This document shows positions 45,895-58,200 of a stretch of DNA of 64,000 nt, piece after piece (positions within the stretch are counted from its first letter, which is position 1; every line of letters begins with the position of its first letter). A program made the position numbers and the translations under genes. The notes beneath the pieces were generated by a model. The model saw only the letters and a list, made by a program, of their open reading frames with translations. It ran no database searches and was not told where the DNA came from. Source of the stretch: Papio anubis (taxonomy: Eukaryota > Chordata > Mammalia > Primates > Cercopithecidae); contig NC_044986.1 of assembly GCF_008728515.1 (NCBI RefSeq), forward strand, positions 55,168,855 to 55,232,854. Direction: 5' to 3'.

Positions 45895-48800
45895 TGAATT
45901 AAGTGGTCTTTTCTTTTTTCCTTTTTTATTTTAGATTCGGGGGTAGATGCACAAGTTTGTTACGTGGGTATATTGCATGATGCTGAAGTTTGAGGTACAA
46001 TTAATATCATCCAGATAATAAGCATAGTGCCCAATGGGTAGTTTTTCAGCCCTCCCCTCCTGACCCCCCCACCTAGTAGTCCCCAGTGTCTATTGTTTCT
46101 GTTTTTATCTCCATGTGAACCCAATGTTTAGCTCCCACTTATAAGCGAGAACATGCAATATTTGGTTTTCTGTTCCTGTGATAATTTGTTTAGGATAATG
46201 ACCTCCAGTTGCACCCATGTTGCTGCAAAGGACATACTTTCATTCTGTTTCATGGCTGTATTTGTACCACATTTTCTTAATCTAGCCAGCTGTTGATGGG
46301 CACCTATGTTGATTCCATGTCTTTGCTGCTGTGAATAGTACTGCAATGAATATACGAGTGCATGTGTCTTTTGGGTAGAAAGATTTATTTTTCTTTGGAT
46401 ATATACCCACTAATGGGATTGCTTAGTCAAATGATAGTTTTGTTTTTAGTTCTTTGAGAAATCTGCAAACTGCTTTCCATAGTCTCTGAACTAACTTACA
46501 TTCCCACCAACAGTGTATAAGCATTCCCTTTTCTTCATAGCCCCAGTAACAAATTATTTTTTGACTCTTTCATAACAGACATTCTGACTGGTGTGAGATA
46601 GTATGTCGGTGTGGTTTTTATTTGCATTTCTCCGATGATTAGTGATGTTGAGTACTTTTCAAATGTTTCTTGGCCACTTGTCTGTCTTATTTTGAGATGT
46701 GTCATTCGTATCCTTTGCCTACATTTTTTTTTTTCTTTTCTGAGATGGAGTCTCAGTCTGTTGCCAGGCTGGAGTGCAGTGGCATGATCTCGATTCACTG
46801 CAGCCTCTGCCTCCTGGGTTCAAGTGATTCTCCTGCCTCAGCCTCCCAAATAGCTGGGATTACAGGCACGTGCCACCAAGCCCAGTTGAGTTTTGTATTT
46901 TTAGTAGAGACAGGGTTTCACCATGTTGGCCAGGATGGTCTCCATTTCTTGACCTTGTGATCCACCTGCCTCGGCCTTCCAGAGTGCTGGGATTACAGAT
47001 ATAAGCCACCGCGCCTGGCCTTCTTTGCCCACTTTTTAATGGGGTTATTTGTCTTTTGCTTATTGAATTGCTTTAAATTAGGTCCTTCTCGTCCTTTTTC
47101 GTTTTGCATTGCTTTTGGAGACTTAGTAATACATTCTATTCCAAGGTCTATGTGCAGAATAATATTTCCTAGGTTTAATTCTAGGATTTTTTTATAGTTT
47201 GATATCATACATTTAAGTCTTTGATCCATCTCGAGTTAATTTTTGTATGTAGTGAAAGGTAGGTGTTCAAGTTCATTCTTCTGCCTATGGATAGCCAGTT
47301 ATCTTAGCACTATTTATTGAATAGAATGTCCTTTTCCCACTGTTTATTTTTGTCAACTTTGTCAAAGATCAGATGGCTAAAAGTGCACAGCTTTATTTCT
47401 GGGTTCTCTATTCTTTTCTATTGGTCTATGTGTCTATTTTTGTACCAGTACCAAATTGTTTTTGGCTACTGTAGCCTTATAGTGTAGTTTCAAATCAGGT
47501 AATGGGATGCCTCTGGCTTTGTTCATTTTGCTTAGGATTGCTTTGGTTATGCTGGTTGTTTTTCAGTTCCATATGAATTTTGGAATAGTTTTTTCCTGTT
47601 CTGTGAAAACGACTTTGGTAGTTTGATAGGAATAGCATTGAATCAGTAGACTGCTTTGGGCAATATGGCATTTTAATGATATTGATTCTTCCAACCCATG
47701 AACATGGATTGTTTTTCCATTTCTTTTTGTCATTGTGATTTCTTTCACCAGTGTTTTGTAGCTTTCCTTGTAGAGATCTTTCACCTCCTTGGTTAGATGT
47801 ATTCCTAGTTATTTATTTATTTGTTTGTTTATTTATTTAGTGGCTACTGTAAATTGGCTTGCATTCTTGATTTGGCTCTCAGCTTGAGTTATTGGTGTAT
47901 AGAAATGCAACTGTATCCTGAAACTTTACTGAAGTTCTAGGAGCCTTTTGGTGGAGACTTCAGAGTTTTTTAGATCTAGAATCACACTGTCAGTAAACAG
48001 AGATAGTTTGAGGTCTTCTTTTCCTATTTGGATGCCTTTTATTTTTTTTCTTGCCCAATTGCTCTGGCTAGGACTTCCAGTACTATGTTGAATAGAAGTG
48101 GTGAGAGTGGGCATTCTTATCTTGTTCTTTTTCTTAAGGAGAATGTTTTAAGTGTTTGCCTGGTCATTATGGTTTTGGCAATGGGTTTGTCATAGATGGC
48201 TCTTACTATTTTGAGGTATGTTTCTTTGATGGCTGGTTTGTTAAGGGTTTTTATTATGAAAGGATGTTGGATTTTATCGAAAGCTTTTTCTGTGTCTATT
48301 TTGATGATCTTATGGTTTTTGTTTTTGATTCTGTGTTGAATCATATTTATTGATTTGTGTATGTTAAAGTAACTTTGTATTTCAGGAATAAAGCTTACTT
48401 GATTGTGGTAAAAAAGTTTTTGATGTGCTGCTAGATTTGGTTTGCTAGTATTTTGTTGAGGATTTTTTGTCTATATTCATCCAGAATAATAGCTTGCAGT
48501 TTTCTTTTTTCATTGTGTCTTTGTCATACTGGTATCAGGATACCAGCTCTTCTTTGTATGCCTGGTAGAATTTGACTGTCAATCCATCTGGTCCAGGGAT
48601 ATTTTTTGTTTAGTGGGTTTTTTATTACTGATTCAATATTGGAACTTGATATTGGTCTGTTCAGGGTTTCAGTTTCTTCCTGATTCATTCTTGGGAGGCT
48701 GTATGTTTCCAGGACTTTATCTATTTCCTCTAGACTTTCTAGTTTGTGTGCATAGAGGTGTTCATAATTATCTTTGAGGACCTTTGTATTTCTGTGGGAT

Positions 48801-48904
48801 CAGTTATAATGTCATCTTTGTTGTTTCTGATTGTGCTTATTTGAATCTTCTCTCTTTTTCTTTATTAATCTAGTCATTGATTAATCAACCTTGTTTATCT
48901 TTTG
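45895..48904 (-). mobile_element. Older L1 (L1PA8-17/L1PB type), 3' part, antisense
   Basis: The 3' UTR type (ttacgtgggtatattgcatg, then tgaggtacaattaatatc) is the pre-L1PA7 kind. ORF2 remnants follow in sense order: the C-terminal WVQLEVIILNKLSQEQKTKY (46128-46346), a thumb region (47563-47784) and an RT palm region (47926-48344). All are broken by stops and frameshifts. The element is interrupted by an Alu (46724-47022) and by a younger L1 (48913-49640), and continues to 50495. Confidence 0.93.
46724..47022 (-). mobile_element. AluS, antisense, inside the older L1
   Basis: A poly-T is followed by a complete reverse-complement Alu ending caccgcgcctggcc. The host L1 shows ctttgcctac before it (46713-46722) and ctttgcccac after it (47023-47032), a 10-bp target duplication with one change. 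Confidence 0.95.
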
Positions 48905-48912
48905 TTTTCAAA

Positions 48913-49640
48913 TTTAATGAACTTTTTATTAAACTTTGAGTTCTAGGCTACATGTGCACAATGTGCAGGTTTGTTACATATATATACATGTGCCATATTG
49001 GTGTGCTGCACCTATTAACTCATCATTTACATTAGGTATATCTCCTAATGCTATCCCTCCCCTCTCTCCCATCCCATGACAGGCCCTGGTGTATGATGTT
49101 CCCCATCCTCTGTCCAAGTGTTCTCATTGTTCAATTCCCACCTATGAGTGAGAACATGCGGTGTTTGGTTTTCTGTCCTTGCGATAGTTTGTTCAAATGA
49201 TGGTTTCCAGCTTCATCCATGTCCCTAAAAAGGACATGAACTCATCCTTTTTTATGGCTGCATAGTATTCCATGGTGTATATGTGCCACATTTTCTTAAT
49301 CCAGTCTATCATTGATGGACATTTGGGTTGGTTTCAAGTCTTTGCTATTGTGAATAGTGCAGCAATAAACATACGTGTGTGCATGTCTTTATAGCAGCAT
49401 GATTTATAATCCTTTGGGTATATACCCAGTAATGGGATGGCTGGGTCAAATGGTATTTCTAGTTCTAGATCCTTGAGGAATCACCACACTGTCTTCCACA
49501 ATGGCTGAACTAGTTTACAGTCCCACCAACGTGTAAAAGTCTTCTTATTTCTCCACATCCTCTCCAGCATCTGTTTTTTTCCTGACTTTTTAATGATTGC
49601 CATTCTAACTCGTGTGAGATGGTATCTCATTGTGGTTTAC
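48913..49640 (-). mobile_element. 5'-truncated L1PA fragment inside the older L1
   Basis: The 3' UTR (ttctaggctacatgtgcaca, then atgtgcaggtttgttacata) is the same general type as the full-length L1 at 35803-42093 and younger than the host L1. About 0.7 kb covers the 3' UTR and the ORF2 end. ttttcaaa at 48905-48912 and 49641-49648 brackets it as a short target duplication. Confidence 0.9.
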
Positions 49641-49648
49641 TTTTCAAA

Positions 49649-50495
49649 GAACAAATTTTTTGTTTTGTTGCTCCTTTGTATAGGTTTTTCGCTCTCTGTT
49701 TCATTCAGTTCTCTAATATTAGTTATTTCTTTTCTGCCAGCTTTGAGGTCTTTTAGTTTGTTATTGTTTTTCTAGTTCCTCTAGGGGTGATATTAGATTG
49801 TCAGAGATCTTTTAAACTTCTTGACGTGGGTGTTTAGCACTATAAACTTTCCCCTTGACACTGGTTTTTCTTCATCCTAGAGATTTTGGTATGTTGTATC
49901 TGTGTTTTAATTTATTTCAAAGAAATTTTGGATTTCTGTCTTAATTTCATTATATTTGCAAAAGTCATTCGGTAGCAAGTTGTTTAATTTCTATGTAATT
50001 TTTGTGATTTTAGGAGATTCTCTTGGTATTGATTTCCATTTTTCTTTCACTGTGGTCTGAGAGTATGGTTGGTATAATTTCAATTTTTTTTAATGTATGG
50101 AGACTTGCTTTACAGCCAAGCATGTCATCAACCTCAGAGTATGTTCCGTGTGCAGTTGGTAAGAACATATATTCTTTGGTTGTTGAGTTGAATGTTCTGT
50201 AGATGTCTATTAAGTCCAATTGGTCAAGTCTTGAATTTAAGTCCAGAATTTGTTAGTTTTCTGCTTTGATGATCTGTCAAGTAAAGTGTTGAATTCCCCC
50301 ACTACTATCGTGTGGACATCTGTGTCTTTTTTATAGGTCTAGTACTTGTTTTATGAATCAGGGTGTTCCAATGTTGGGTGCATACATATTTAGGATAAAT
50401 AGTTTTGCTGAATTGAACCCTTTATCTTTATGTAATGCTCTTCTTTGTCATTTATTTTTACTCCTTTTGGTTTAAAGTCTATTTTAACTAGTCAA
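49649..50495 (-). mobile_element. Older L1, 5' part of the copied region, antisense
   Basis: cttttcaaagaacaaatttt resumes the older L1 after the inner insertion. The frame 50010-50219 carries an endonuclease-region remnant (MDLIDIYRTFNSTTKEYMFL). It ends near 50495 within the N-terminal half of ORF2, so the copy is 5'-truncated. Confidence 0.9.
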
Positions 50496-51452
50496 TGGAT
50501 AAGCTTAAATTTCCTAGCATGCACTAGCAAAATACTTTTTGCAGTTTCTTCCCTCCCATCCCCCTCAACTTAATGAAGTACAGAAAGTATACCATTCAGA
50601 AAGGTGGTTTAACAATTCCACTTCCAAACACAGAATTTCCCACCTAACTGGTCCTTAATGGATGAATCTACCCCAAGGCATAATATCACCTTTTGTAGTG
50701 CCCAGGAATTCATTCAGTCGCCCAAGGCCTATTAAGCAGTAGTGGTGACCTTGTGCCACCTTGATGCCTGGAAGATCCTCCTGATAATCTATCTAGTTTC
50801 TCAATGCATAGTTCAACTCTTTCTTTCTTTATTCTAATCAGGCTTTCCATTTTCTCACATGAAGAGTGTTTGATTCTGGGTTATCTGTGAGTCCAGTTAT
50901 TGAATACTTTTGCATAATATAGTAAATATGAATTTGAGAATTACTGACATTAACAATTGTAAATTGTTCAAAATCAAGAACTGTCTTCAGGCCAGATTCC
51001 CATTAGATATCATTTTCTGGCACTGTATACATTGTAATTTTTATTTTTGCATTTGCCTTCAGGAAAGAGAGTGTCATGAGCTTATATGCATATAGAAGGA
51101 TAATAAGGGAAAAACATACAATAACAGGCAGACACATTCACTTGTTTTATTTTCACACATTTAATTCTATTAAACAGGTATTGATGGCTTTATTTTAATA
51201 AAATGAGTAAACAGAAATTCAGAATTCTTCTGCCTATACTTTAAGTGCTCATATTCTCTAGTTATATCCAAGGCCATCTGCTTTCATTCACAATCTCCTC
51301 CCACAGGGTGGCTAAGATTCCTTATCTGCTGCCTTATACTCCTGCCCTGAGGTTCAGACACATGCACCCAGTGATCTATTTGTCTGATGGTTCACCTCAA
51401 TATCCAACATATGCCAAACTGAACTAATTATTCATACACTGTATTTCATAAG
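50496..51452. other. Unique non-coding sequence
   Basis: No gene is recognised. A splice-acceptor-like ttgcatttgccttcag lies near 51060, but the open frame stops within 12 codons. Confidence 0.45.
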
Positions 51453-51457
51453 GAATT

Positions 51458-51818
51458 GTATTAGTCTGTTCTCATGCTGCTAATAAAGACATACCCGAGA
51501 TTGGGCAATTTATAAAGAAAAAGAGGTTTAATGGACTCACAGTTCCATGTGACTGGAAAGGCCTCACAATCATGGTGGAAGGCAAAGGAGGAGCAAAGTT
51601 ATGTCTTACATGGTGGCAGGCAAGAGAGAGCATGTGCAGGGAAACTCCCCATTATAAAACCATCAGATCTCATGAGACTTATTCGCTATCATGAGAACAG
51701 CATGGGAAAGACCCGCTCCCATGATTCAATTACCTCCCACCAGGTCCCTCCCGTGACATGTGGGAATTATGGGAGCTACAATTCAAGATTTGAGTGGGGA
51801 TACAGCAAAACCGTATCA
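51458..51818 (-). mobile_element. THE1-type (MaLR) solo LTR, antisense
   Basis: The 361-bp block runs from gtattagtctgttctcatgc through ccatcagatctcatgagact to cagcaaaaccgtatca. This is a THE1/MST LTR in reverse, and the length favours THE1. gaatt flanks it at 51453-51457 and 51819-51823, a perfect 5-bp duplication. No internal sequence is present, so it is a solo LTR. Confidence 0.93.
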
Positions 51819-51823
51819 GAATT

Positions 51824-51862
51824 GATTAGATTTTTTATTCAAATATAACATACAGGCTAGAG
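51824..51862 (-). mobile_element. L1M 3' end, left part
   Basis: gattttttattcaaatataa is the start of an L1M 3' end in reverse. It is cut by the MER11 LTR and continues at 52930. Confidence 0.65.
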
Positions 51863-52929
51863 TATCAGGAGAACCTGCTCCCGATGTTTAACGTGGGTTC
51901 TTTTCTATTTCCTAAGTGTCTCGGCTGGGTTGAGAAATAAAGGGAAAGAGCACAAGAGAGAGAAATTTAAAGCTGGGTGTCCGGGGGAGACATCACATGT
52001 CGGCAGGATCCGTGATGTTCCCTGAGCCGTAAAACCAGCAAGTTTTTATTAGTGATTTTCAAAAGGGGAGGGAGCGCATGAATAGGGTGCGAGTCACAGA
52101 GATCACATACTTCATAAGGTAATACAGTATCACAAAGCAAATGGAGGCAGGGCGAGATCACAGGACCACCGGATGAGGAGAAATTAAAATTGCTAATGAA
52201 GTTTCGGGCACGCATTGTCTTTGATAACATTTTATCAAAAACAGGGTTTGAGAGCAGGTAACCTGTCTGACCACAATTTATTAGGTGGAAATTTTCCCAT
52301 CCTAGTAAGCCTGGGAGCACTATAGGAGACCCGGGCTTATTTCATCCCGTTGGACTGGACGCCTTAAAAAGGGGCCATCTACAGGCCTACCTTCAGGGCG
52401 CATTCTCTTTCTCAGGGATGTTCCTTGCTGAGAAAAAGAATTCAGCGATATTTCTCCTATTTGCTTATGAAAGAGGAGGAATATAGCTCTGTTTCCATCT
52501 GGCTCACTGGCGGCCAGTTCAAAGTTACCTCTCTTGTTCCCTGAACATCACTGTTATCCTGTTCTTTTTAAAAGATGCCCAGATTTCATATTCAAACACA
52601 CACGCTCTACAAAAAATTTGTGCAGTTGACACAATCATAGGGTCCTGAGCCGACATTCATCCTCCTCAGTTTACAAAGAAGATGACGGGATTAAGAGATT
52701 AAAGTAAAGACAGGCATAGGAAATCACAAGGATATTCATCGGGGAAGTGATAAGTGTCCATGAAATCTTCACAATTTATGTTCAGAGATTACAGTAAAGA
52801 CAGGTGTAAGAAATTATAAAAGTATTAATTTGCAGAACTAATACATGTCCATGAAATCTTCACAATTTATGTTCTTCTGCCATGGCTTCAGCCAGTCCCT
52901 CCGTTTGGGGTCCCTGACTTCCTGCAACA
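51863..52929 (-). mobile_element. MER11 solo LTR (HERVK11/HML-8 type), antisense
   Basis: The plus-strand right end (gtttggggtccctgacttcc, then tgcaaca) is the reversed start of MER11. The internal blocks also fit: ctcagcaaggaac-type sequence reversed near 52410, and a repeated ccatgaaatcttcacaattt at about 52759 and 52851. An AATAAA in sense orientation lies near 52046 (tttttatta region). ctagag flanks it at 51857-51862 and 52930-52935, a perfect 6-bp duplication as expected for HERV-K-like integration. The length of 1067 bp is near full. No internal gene sequence is present. MER11 LTRs are known to carry enhancer activity in some early-embryo and placental contexts. Confidence 0.93.
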
Positions 52930-52935
52930 CTAGAG

Positions 52936-53635
52936 GCAGCACAAATCTTAAGGGCATGACTTGATGAATATCCAGAAAGTGCACACATTTGTATAAGCAG
53001 ACCCCACATCAAGCTAAGATATAACCAGTAGCTAGTAGCACCCCCATACCCCTTTTAGTTTTTATCTTCCCCACTCTAAAAGTGACACTATCTTGATTTC
53101 TAATAACATAGATTAGTTTTGCTTGATTTTGAATGTTCTATAAATGGAATCATATAGTATGTTCCCTGTGTCTGGCTTCTTCAGCACAATATTATGAGAT
53201 TCATCCATGTTGTTGTATATAGCTGTAGCATGTTCATCTCATAAATATATGATATTCTACTGTATTAACAAACCACAATTTATTTATTTTTAGTCAACTA
53301 CTGATAGGGTTTTTGGTTAAGTATGAGGCTATTAAGCATAATGAAGCTATACATTTATTATACATGTTTTTAGCAAATATGTGTACAGATTTCTGCTAGC
53401 TATATGGCCAAAACGGAATTGCTGGCTCAAGGTTACACATAAGTTGACCTTAATAGATATTTCCAAATGCTTTTCTAAAGTGTATACCAACTTACACACT
53501 ATCAACACTATCAATAGCATACGTGAGTTCCCATTTCTCCGTCCTTACTAACACTTGGTATTGCTAAAGGAAGTCTTTTTGCATTTTAGCCATTCAGGTG
53601 TGTGTGCAAATTTAATTTGCGTTTGCTTGGGAACT
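52936..53635 (-). mobile_element. L1M 3' end, right part, antisense
   Basis: gaaagtgcacacatttgtat, then aaatggaatcatatagtatg, gattcatccatgttgttgta and agtctttttgcattttagcc are the L1MB/L1MC-type 3' region in reverse. It joins the part left of the MER11 LTR. Confidence 0.85.
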
Positions 53636-53639
53636 ACTT

Positions 53640-54200
53640 GTTAATCATTTTTGCATGCTCTGTTTCATTAAGTTGGTGCCACTGTCCACCTGGTCACAAA
53701 TTAGAAATCTGGGCATCATCCTTGTCCCTCCTCTTTCTTTACACTCACATACTAATTTTTCCACATAAATATTTCTCAAATCTCTTGGCTCACTGCCATC
53801 GATTATTGCCAAAACCTTTATCCATTGCCTCTGTTATTTCTTAATTTGTCAACTTCCACAGCCTCCTAAGTGCTTTCTTCTTTTTGCTTCCAAATAGATG
53901 AACTACAAAGCCATCAGAATTATCTACCCTTAACCTAAATCTGCCATGTTTTTGTTGTGTTTAAGCATTTCTGTGGCTCCTTACCCCCACCCAGATCACA
54001 GAAAGTCTAGTCCTCTTAAAATAGATATAAGACCTACCAAGAGTCTGGCTTTTGCCTTCTCATTTGACCCCATCACCCATCATTTTCTGTCACTGGTTCC
54101 ATATTCTAGCTATGCCAAATTCTCTTTTTAGAGTTTTTTTTTCCCCCGGAAATACTGTACCTTCCATGTCCTTACTCCAAAGCCATTCCATATGTCCTGC
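53640..54200 (+). repeat. Probable old L2-type LINE fragment, sense
   Basis: aaatctgggcatcatccttg, then tcgattattgccaaaacctt, tatttcttaatttgtcaact and ctgtggctccttacccccac follow the order of a common old LINE sequence. The related antisense block is at 28640-29290. Confidence 0.45.
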
Positions 54201-54379
54201 ACTGCTCTTGAAAAGTCTCAGTTTACACTGAGTGAAAGGAAGGACTGCCAAACCTTGAGGTATTTCCTCTCCATAGGATGTTTATATTTTAACGAAGGAT
54301 GAAAAACCAGTCTCTAGCAGTGGAATTTCTAGCATCAGTGTGCATGTGGAAGAAATACAAAATTACACCATGAAGCATG

Positions 54380-54710
54380 CAGCCTACGCATAAAAACAGT
54401 CCTTTGAAATAATAATTTTTGAGTATATTTAGAAAAGAATAAATCTGTATCCTTATGTAAATCCTTACACTAAATTAAATTCCAGATGGATCAAAGGTTT
54501 GAATATACATATAAATAACTTAAAAGTGTTAGAAGAAAGTATCATTTAAAATAATTTTATGACAGGAAAAGCCTTTCCAAACATCATAAAAAAGAAACTA
54601 TGAAAGAAAAGATGGATAAATTTGATTCCATAAGGAAAAACACAAAACATGAATGTGAAACAAAATCAGTATAAATTTGGTTGAAAGACAATAGTAAACT
54701 CGATGTGGTG
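54380..54710 (+). mobile_element. L1M fragment, ORF2 region, sense
   Basis: ccagatggatcaaaggtttg, then gacaggaaaagcctttccaa and tggataaatttgattccata match an L1M ORF2 C-terminal region. Coding capacity is lost. Confidence 0.75.
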
Positions 54711-54964
54711 CACAAGATTTTCTATATGTCATTATTGCTTGCTTGAAGTGGCATGGCCTTTTTGGACAAAAGTGTAGTGCTTGTGCCAAATGAATGAATA
54801 AAATGTTCATTCAATGAATGATTTCATTTTGGAGCCATTAACATGGTGATATATATTTTCAATATGGTCATTATCTATTCTTGAAAGGAGAAATAAATAG
54901 GTTGCATGCTGATTTTAAAGCAATTTTATGTAAAATTATATGTTGATCCAACACATTTTTAAGA

Positions 54965-54994
54965 ATTATATGCATATATATATATGCATATAAT
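54965..54994. repeat. Perfect 30-bp palindrome
   Basis: attatatgcatatatatata with its mirrored right half is self-complementary over 30 bases, with no loop. The next pair (A at 54964, G at 54995) breaks it. Confidence 0.98.
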
Positions 54995-55106
54995 GCATGT
55001 GAGTGTTTATGCACAGAGAGGTGGAGGACATAGGTTCTAAGGTATGAGGACAGACACTTTTCTCTCTTGCACACACATTTGAATCTGCAGTGCCTGTCAA
55101 CTACTA

Positions 55107-55636
55107 CAGGAGTCCCCAACTCCAGGGCAATGGACCAATACTGGTGCATGGCCCATTAGGAACCAGATCCCACAGGAGGAGGTGAGTGGAGTGACAGGCA
55201 AGTGAGCAAAGCTTCATCCATATTTACAGCTATTCCCCATCACTCACATTACCTCCTGAGCTCCACTTCCTGTCAGATCAGCCATGATATTAGATCATCA
55301 TTGGAACCGATTGTGAACCGCACATGCAAGGGATCTAGGTTGTGCACTCCTTATGAGAATCTAATACCTGATGATCTGTCACTGTTTCCCATCACTCTCA
55401 GATGGGACCATCTGGTTGCAGGAAAACAAGCTCACGGGTGCCACTGAGTCTACATTATGGTGAGTTGTATTATTATGTCATTATATATTATAATGTAATA
55501 ATAATAGAAATAAAGTGCACAATAAATGCTTGAATCATCCTGATAACCATCCCCCAACTCCCAACCCCACCCCCCATCCATGGAAAAATTATCTTCATGA
55601 AACCAGTACCTGGTGCAAAAAGGTTGGGGAATGCTG
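55107..55636 (+). mobile_element. MER1-type hAT MITE (MER1A-like)
   Basis: The left end caggagtccccaac and the right end gttggggaatgctg are inverted terminal repeats. Inside, cccattaggaaccagatccc and cacatgcaagggatctaggt are MER1 motifs. The length of 530 bp fits the longer MER1A form better than MER1B. The flanks aactacta and aacaagta look like an 8-bp hAT duplication with two changes. It is non-autonomous and long dead. Confidence 0.85.
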
Positions 55637-56827
55637 AACAAGTAAAGGTTCAATAAATGTTTGGGAGCAGAAAGGATTCAGTAAAGGAAAGAAAGGCGAA
55701 TGGAAAGATGATTTGCAAAAATGTTTATAGCAGTTGATGAACTTTTGGATTGTTTTCACTTTTAATATTGTACTTTTCTATATTTCTTTGATTTTTTTTC
55801 TCTCCAAGGAGCATATACAGTTAGAAAATAGTAACAATGTCATTTTTAACAAATAAAAGCTTTGTAGCTGGTATACATTGGCCAGGTTTAGGAATATGTG
55901 AGAGATCCAAGAGTAGTCTGAGACTGAGGAGAAAGAGCTTTCATATGGCCAACCAGCAAGAATGGGTTTTTGTTGCAATCGCAGTTTTAGTGTTCTCTTG
56001 CCATCCAAAAGGTAACCATTTCATCCTTAGGTAAAAATAGAAGATTTTCACCCCAAATATGGCAGATGATGCCAACAATTCCAGAACCAGAAGCTTTCCT
56101 CTGCTAACGGAAGTCCCCTGTGCAAGCTGGCCCCATCTCAGCCTCCCACTAGAGGCTCCTTGTCAGTATTAGCCAGACCCATGGGATTTGCACTGGTACC
56201 TGAATTAGAGTTTTCTCTGCTCTCCCTCCTCTCTTCCTGGCCCCCTCAAAAACTTTGCAGTTTTTCCCTCAGTCACTGATTTCCATCTTTTAGATGTCCT
56301 AGGCACATGATCCAGTTCTAGTTTCTGCAACAGACAATTAGAGAAATGTCTGTCTGCCAGGAGAGGAAATAGGATGCTGAAGTGGTACCTCCTTTGCCCC
56401 ACATAAAGTGCTTCTGTCTGGATCTTCTCCCAGAATCCTTGGGAGCAGAGGCTGCTGCCAACGGGGTTTGCTTTTTCAGATGGAGATTGGCAAGTCAGAG
56501 ATAGTCTCCCTCTGTGCTGTGAGAACACTCAGGCCAGATTACAGGAATGCAGCCTCTTTGGGGTTTGCCCTCGAAATGCCTCTAGAACCTGAAGCCAGTG
56601 TTATCTGCCCAGGGCTGGAGACAGCCAGGCTCCAGTCAGTTCAGTCCAGCAACTCAGCACTTGGCTTGCCAAAGTCTTTCCAATTTGGCCCCTCATATTG
56701 ACAGAGACAACCTATTTCCTTCTAAGTGAATAGAAACTGAATTCTTTTCTGGGGCACTTTTTAAAGCAGTTGGTCTTGGCCCTAGAGAACTGATGCACTT
56801 GCCCTTAATTTGATGTTTTTATATATA

Positions 56828-56861
<34 letters not shown>

Positions 56862-57869
56862 TGTTTTTTAGGAAATCAGCATGGTTTCTAATTCTTCTAA
56901 CCACACATTGGATAAACTCACTTTACACTCACTTTGAAGAATTATAGTGCAGGGATTTCCCAAGCAGCAAACCAGAAAAATCTGACTTAAATGCACATCT
57001 GATCATGCTACTAGTGTGGTGGAAATAAAGACCACAAATTTAACCTTCTAAGTTGAGTCTCTGCCTGTCAAACAGGTGGACAAAATGAAAAAGACTCACA
57101 AACAGCAGTGACTCTATATCCTGTCTGCTTGATGATTGTAGTTCTGTTTGCTCTATTGTGCAACTGGCATAGTAGTTTAAGCAAATAATCAGGGTTATCC
57201 ATGCCACAGCTGTTACTTTTTGTTGTTAGTGGTCTACTTCTAAGAACAGCTGCTGCTTTTTCTTAAGTAAAAGGTGTTTGCTTTGTGTGTGTGTGTATGT
57301 GTTTATGTTTTATGTTTGTTTAGGCATGGAATTTTTGGACAGGGGTTTACTATGACAAATGGGAACTTTGGGAAGAGCCTCTCTTTCCATACAGGGTGGG
57401 GGACTGTGGGTATTTCTGGAAGAAGAGGGGTCAATGGAGACCTCATCATTAGTCAGTGCACCAGAGAGTCAGTGACAAAAATCTGATTCAAAGTAGCTCA
57501 AGCTATTAGAAGGCTAATGGAGAGGAGGGGGGCACATGATAAAAGAAATCACTGAAGGATCAGTTTTAGGAAGGGGAAAGCAGGGCAGCTTTGGAGACTT
57601 GAGTCTAGAAGGAAGGCGTTGAAAGCTGCCACAGTTCTCTCTCTCCCTCTCTCTCATAGTCTACCCAGGGCCTACTCCAAAAGTCCTTTGCACCTGTCCT
57701 TCAGGAGACTGCTTTGTGGGATGTTCCTCACAAGCACGTTTATGATCTGGATCTATCTTTATAATTTCACACCTCACTCTGCAGTTCTGAATGCATTTCA
57801 GTTCCTCAGTTAAGCCGTTTGTTTCCTTCTGCAGTCTCCTGTCTCATGCACTTAGCAAACTGCCTAACT
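55637..57869. other. Mostly unique non-coding sequence
   Basis: No gene is recognised. 56040-56700 is less AT-rich than its surroundings. A 39-bp exon-like segment at 56480-56518 follows gtttgctttttcag and precedes gtgaga. A (GT)14 run lies at 56831-56858 and a shorter GT tract near 57284. Confidence 0.45.
56831..56858. repeat. (GT)14 microsatellite
   Basis: Uninterrupted GT units, followed by tttgtg. Confidence 0.97.
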
Positions 57870-58200
57870 TTCAAGATTCCATTCCAATGGTAACTCCTTG
57901 GAGAGATGTTCTCGCAACACCATCCTTCTCCAGGCAATTTCTCCCTCTTGTGCCTTGCCATAACTTCTTGTTCAGTTATTACTATTACCAATAGTAATTA
58001 GTATTTAGTTGTTACTAAACTATTACTGTACTTCTTATCACTGAGTTATAATTAACATGACCATAATCGTTTGTTTAATGTGTTTTACTGTCTCTCCTCC
58101 TCCGGACTGTTGGGTATATTGGGCTCTCTTCATCTTTGTACTCAGGGCCCATCATAGCCCCTGGCACCCCATAGATGTTTGTAGAGTGAGATGAATAAAT
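57870..58200 (+). repeat. Probable L2 LINE 3' end
   Basis: gtaactccttggagagatgt, then ttgtactcagggcccatcat, agcccctggcaccccataga and gagtgagatgaataaatta resemble the L2 3' end, with strong divergence and an internal AT-rich insertion. Confidence 0.55.

Noticed and set aside
56408..56701. 97-codon open frame and an opposing 107-codon frame in a less AT-rich stretch
   Set aside because: No recognised domain, no CpG island, and overlapping frames on both strands suggest composition, not coding.
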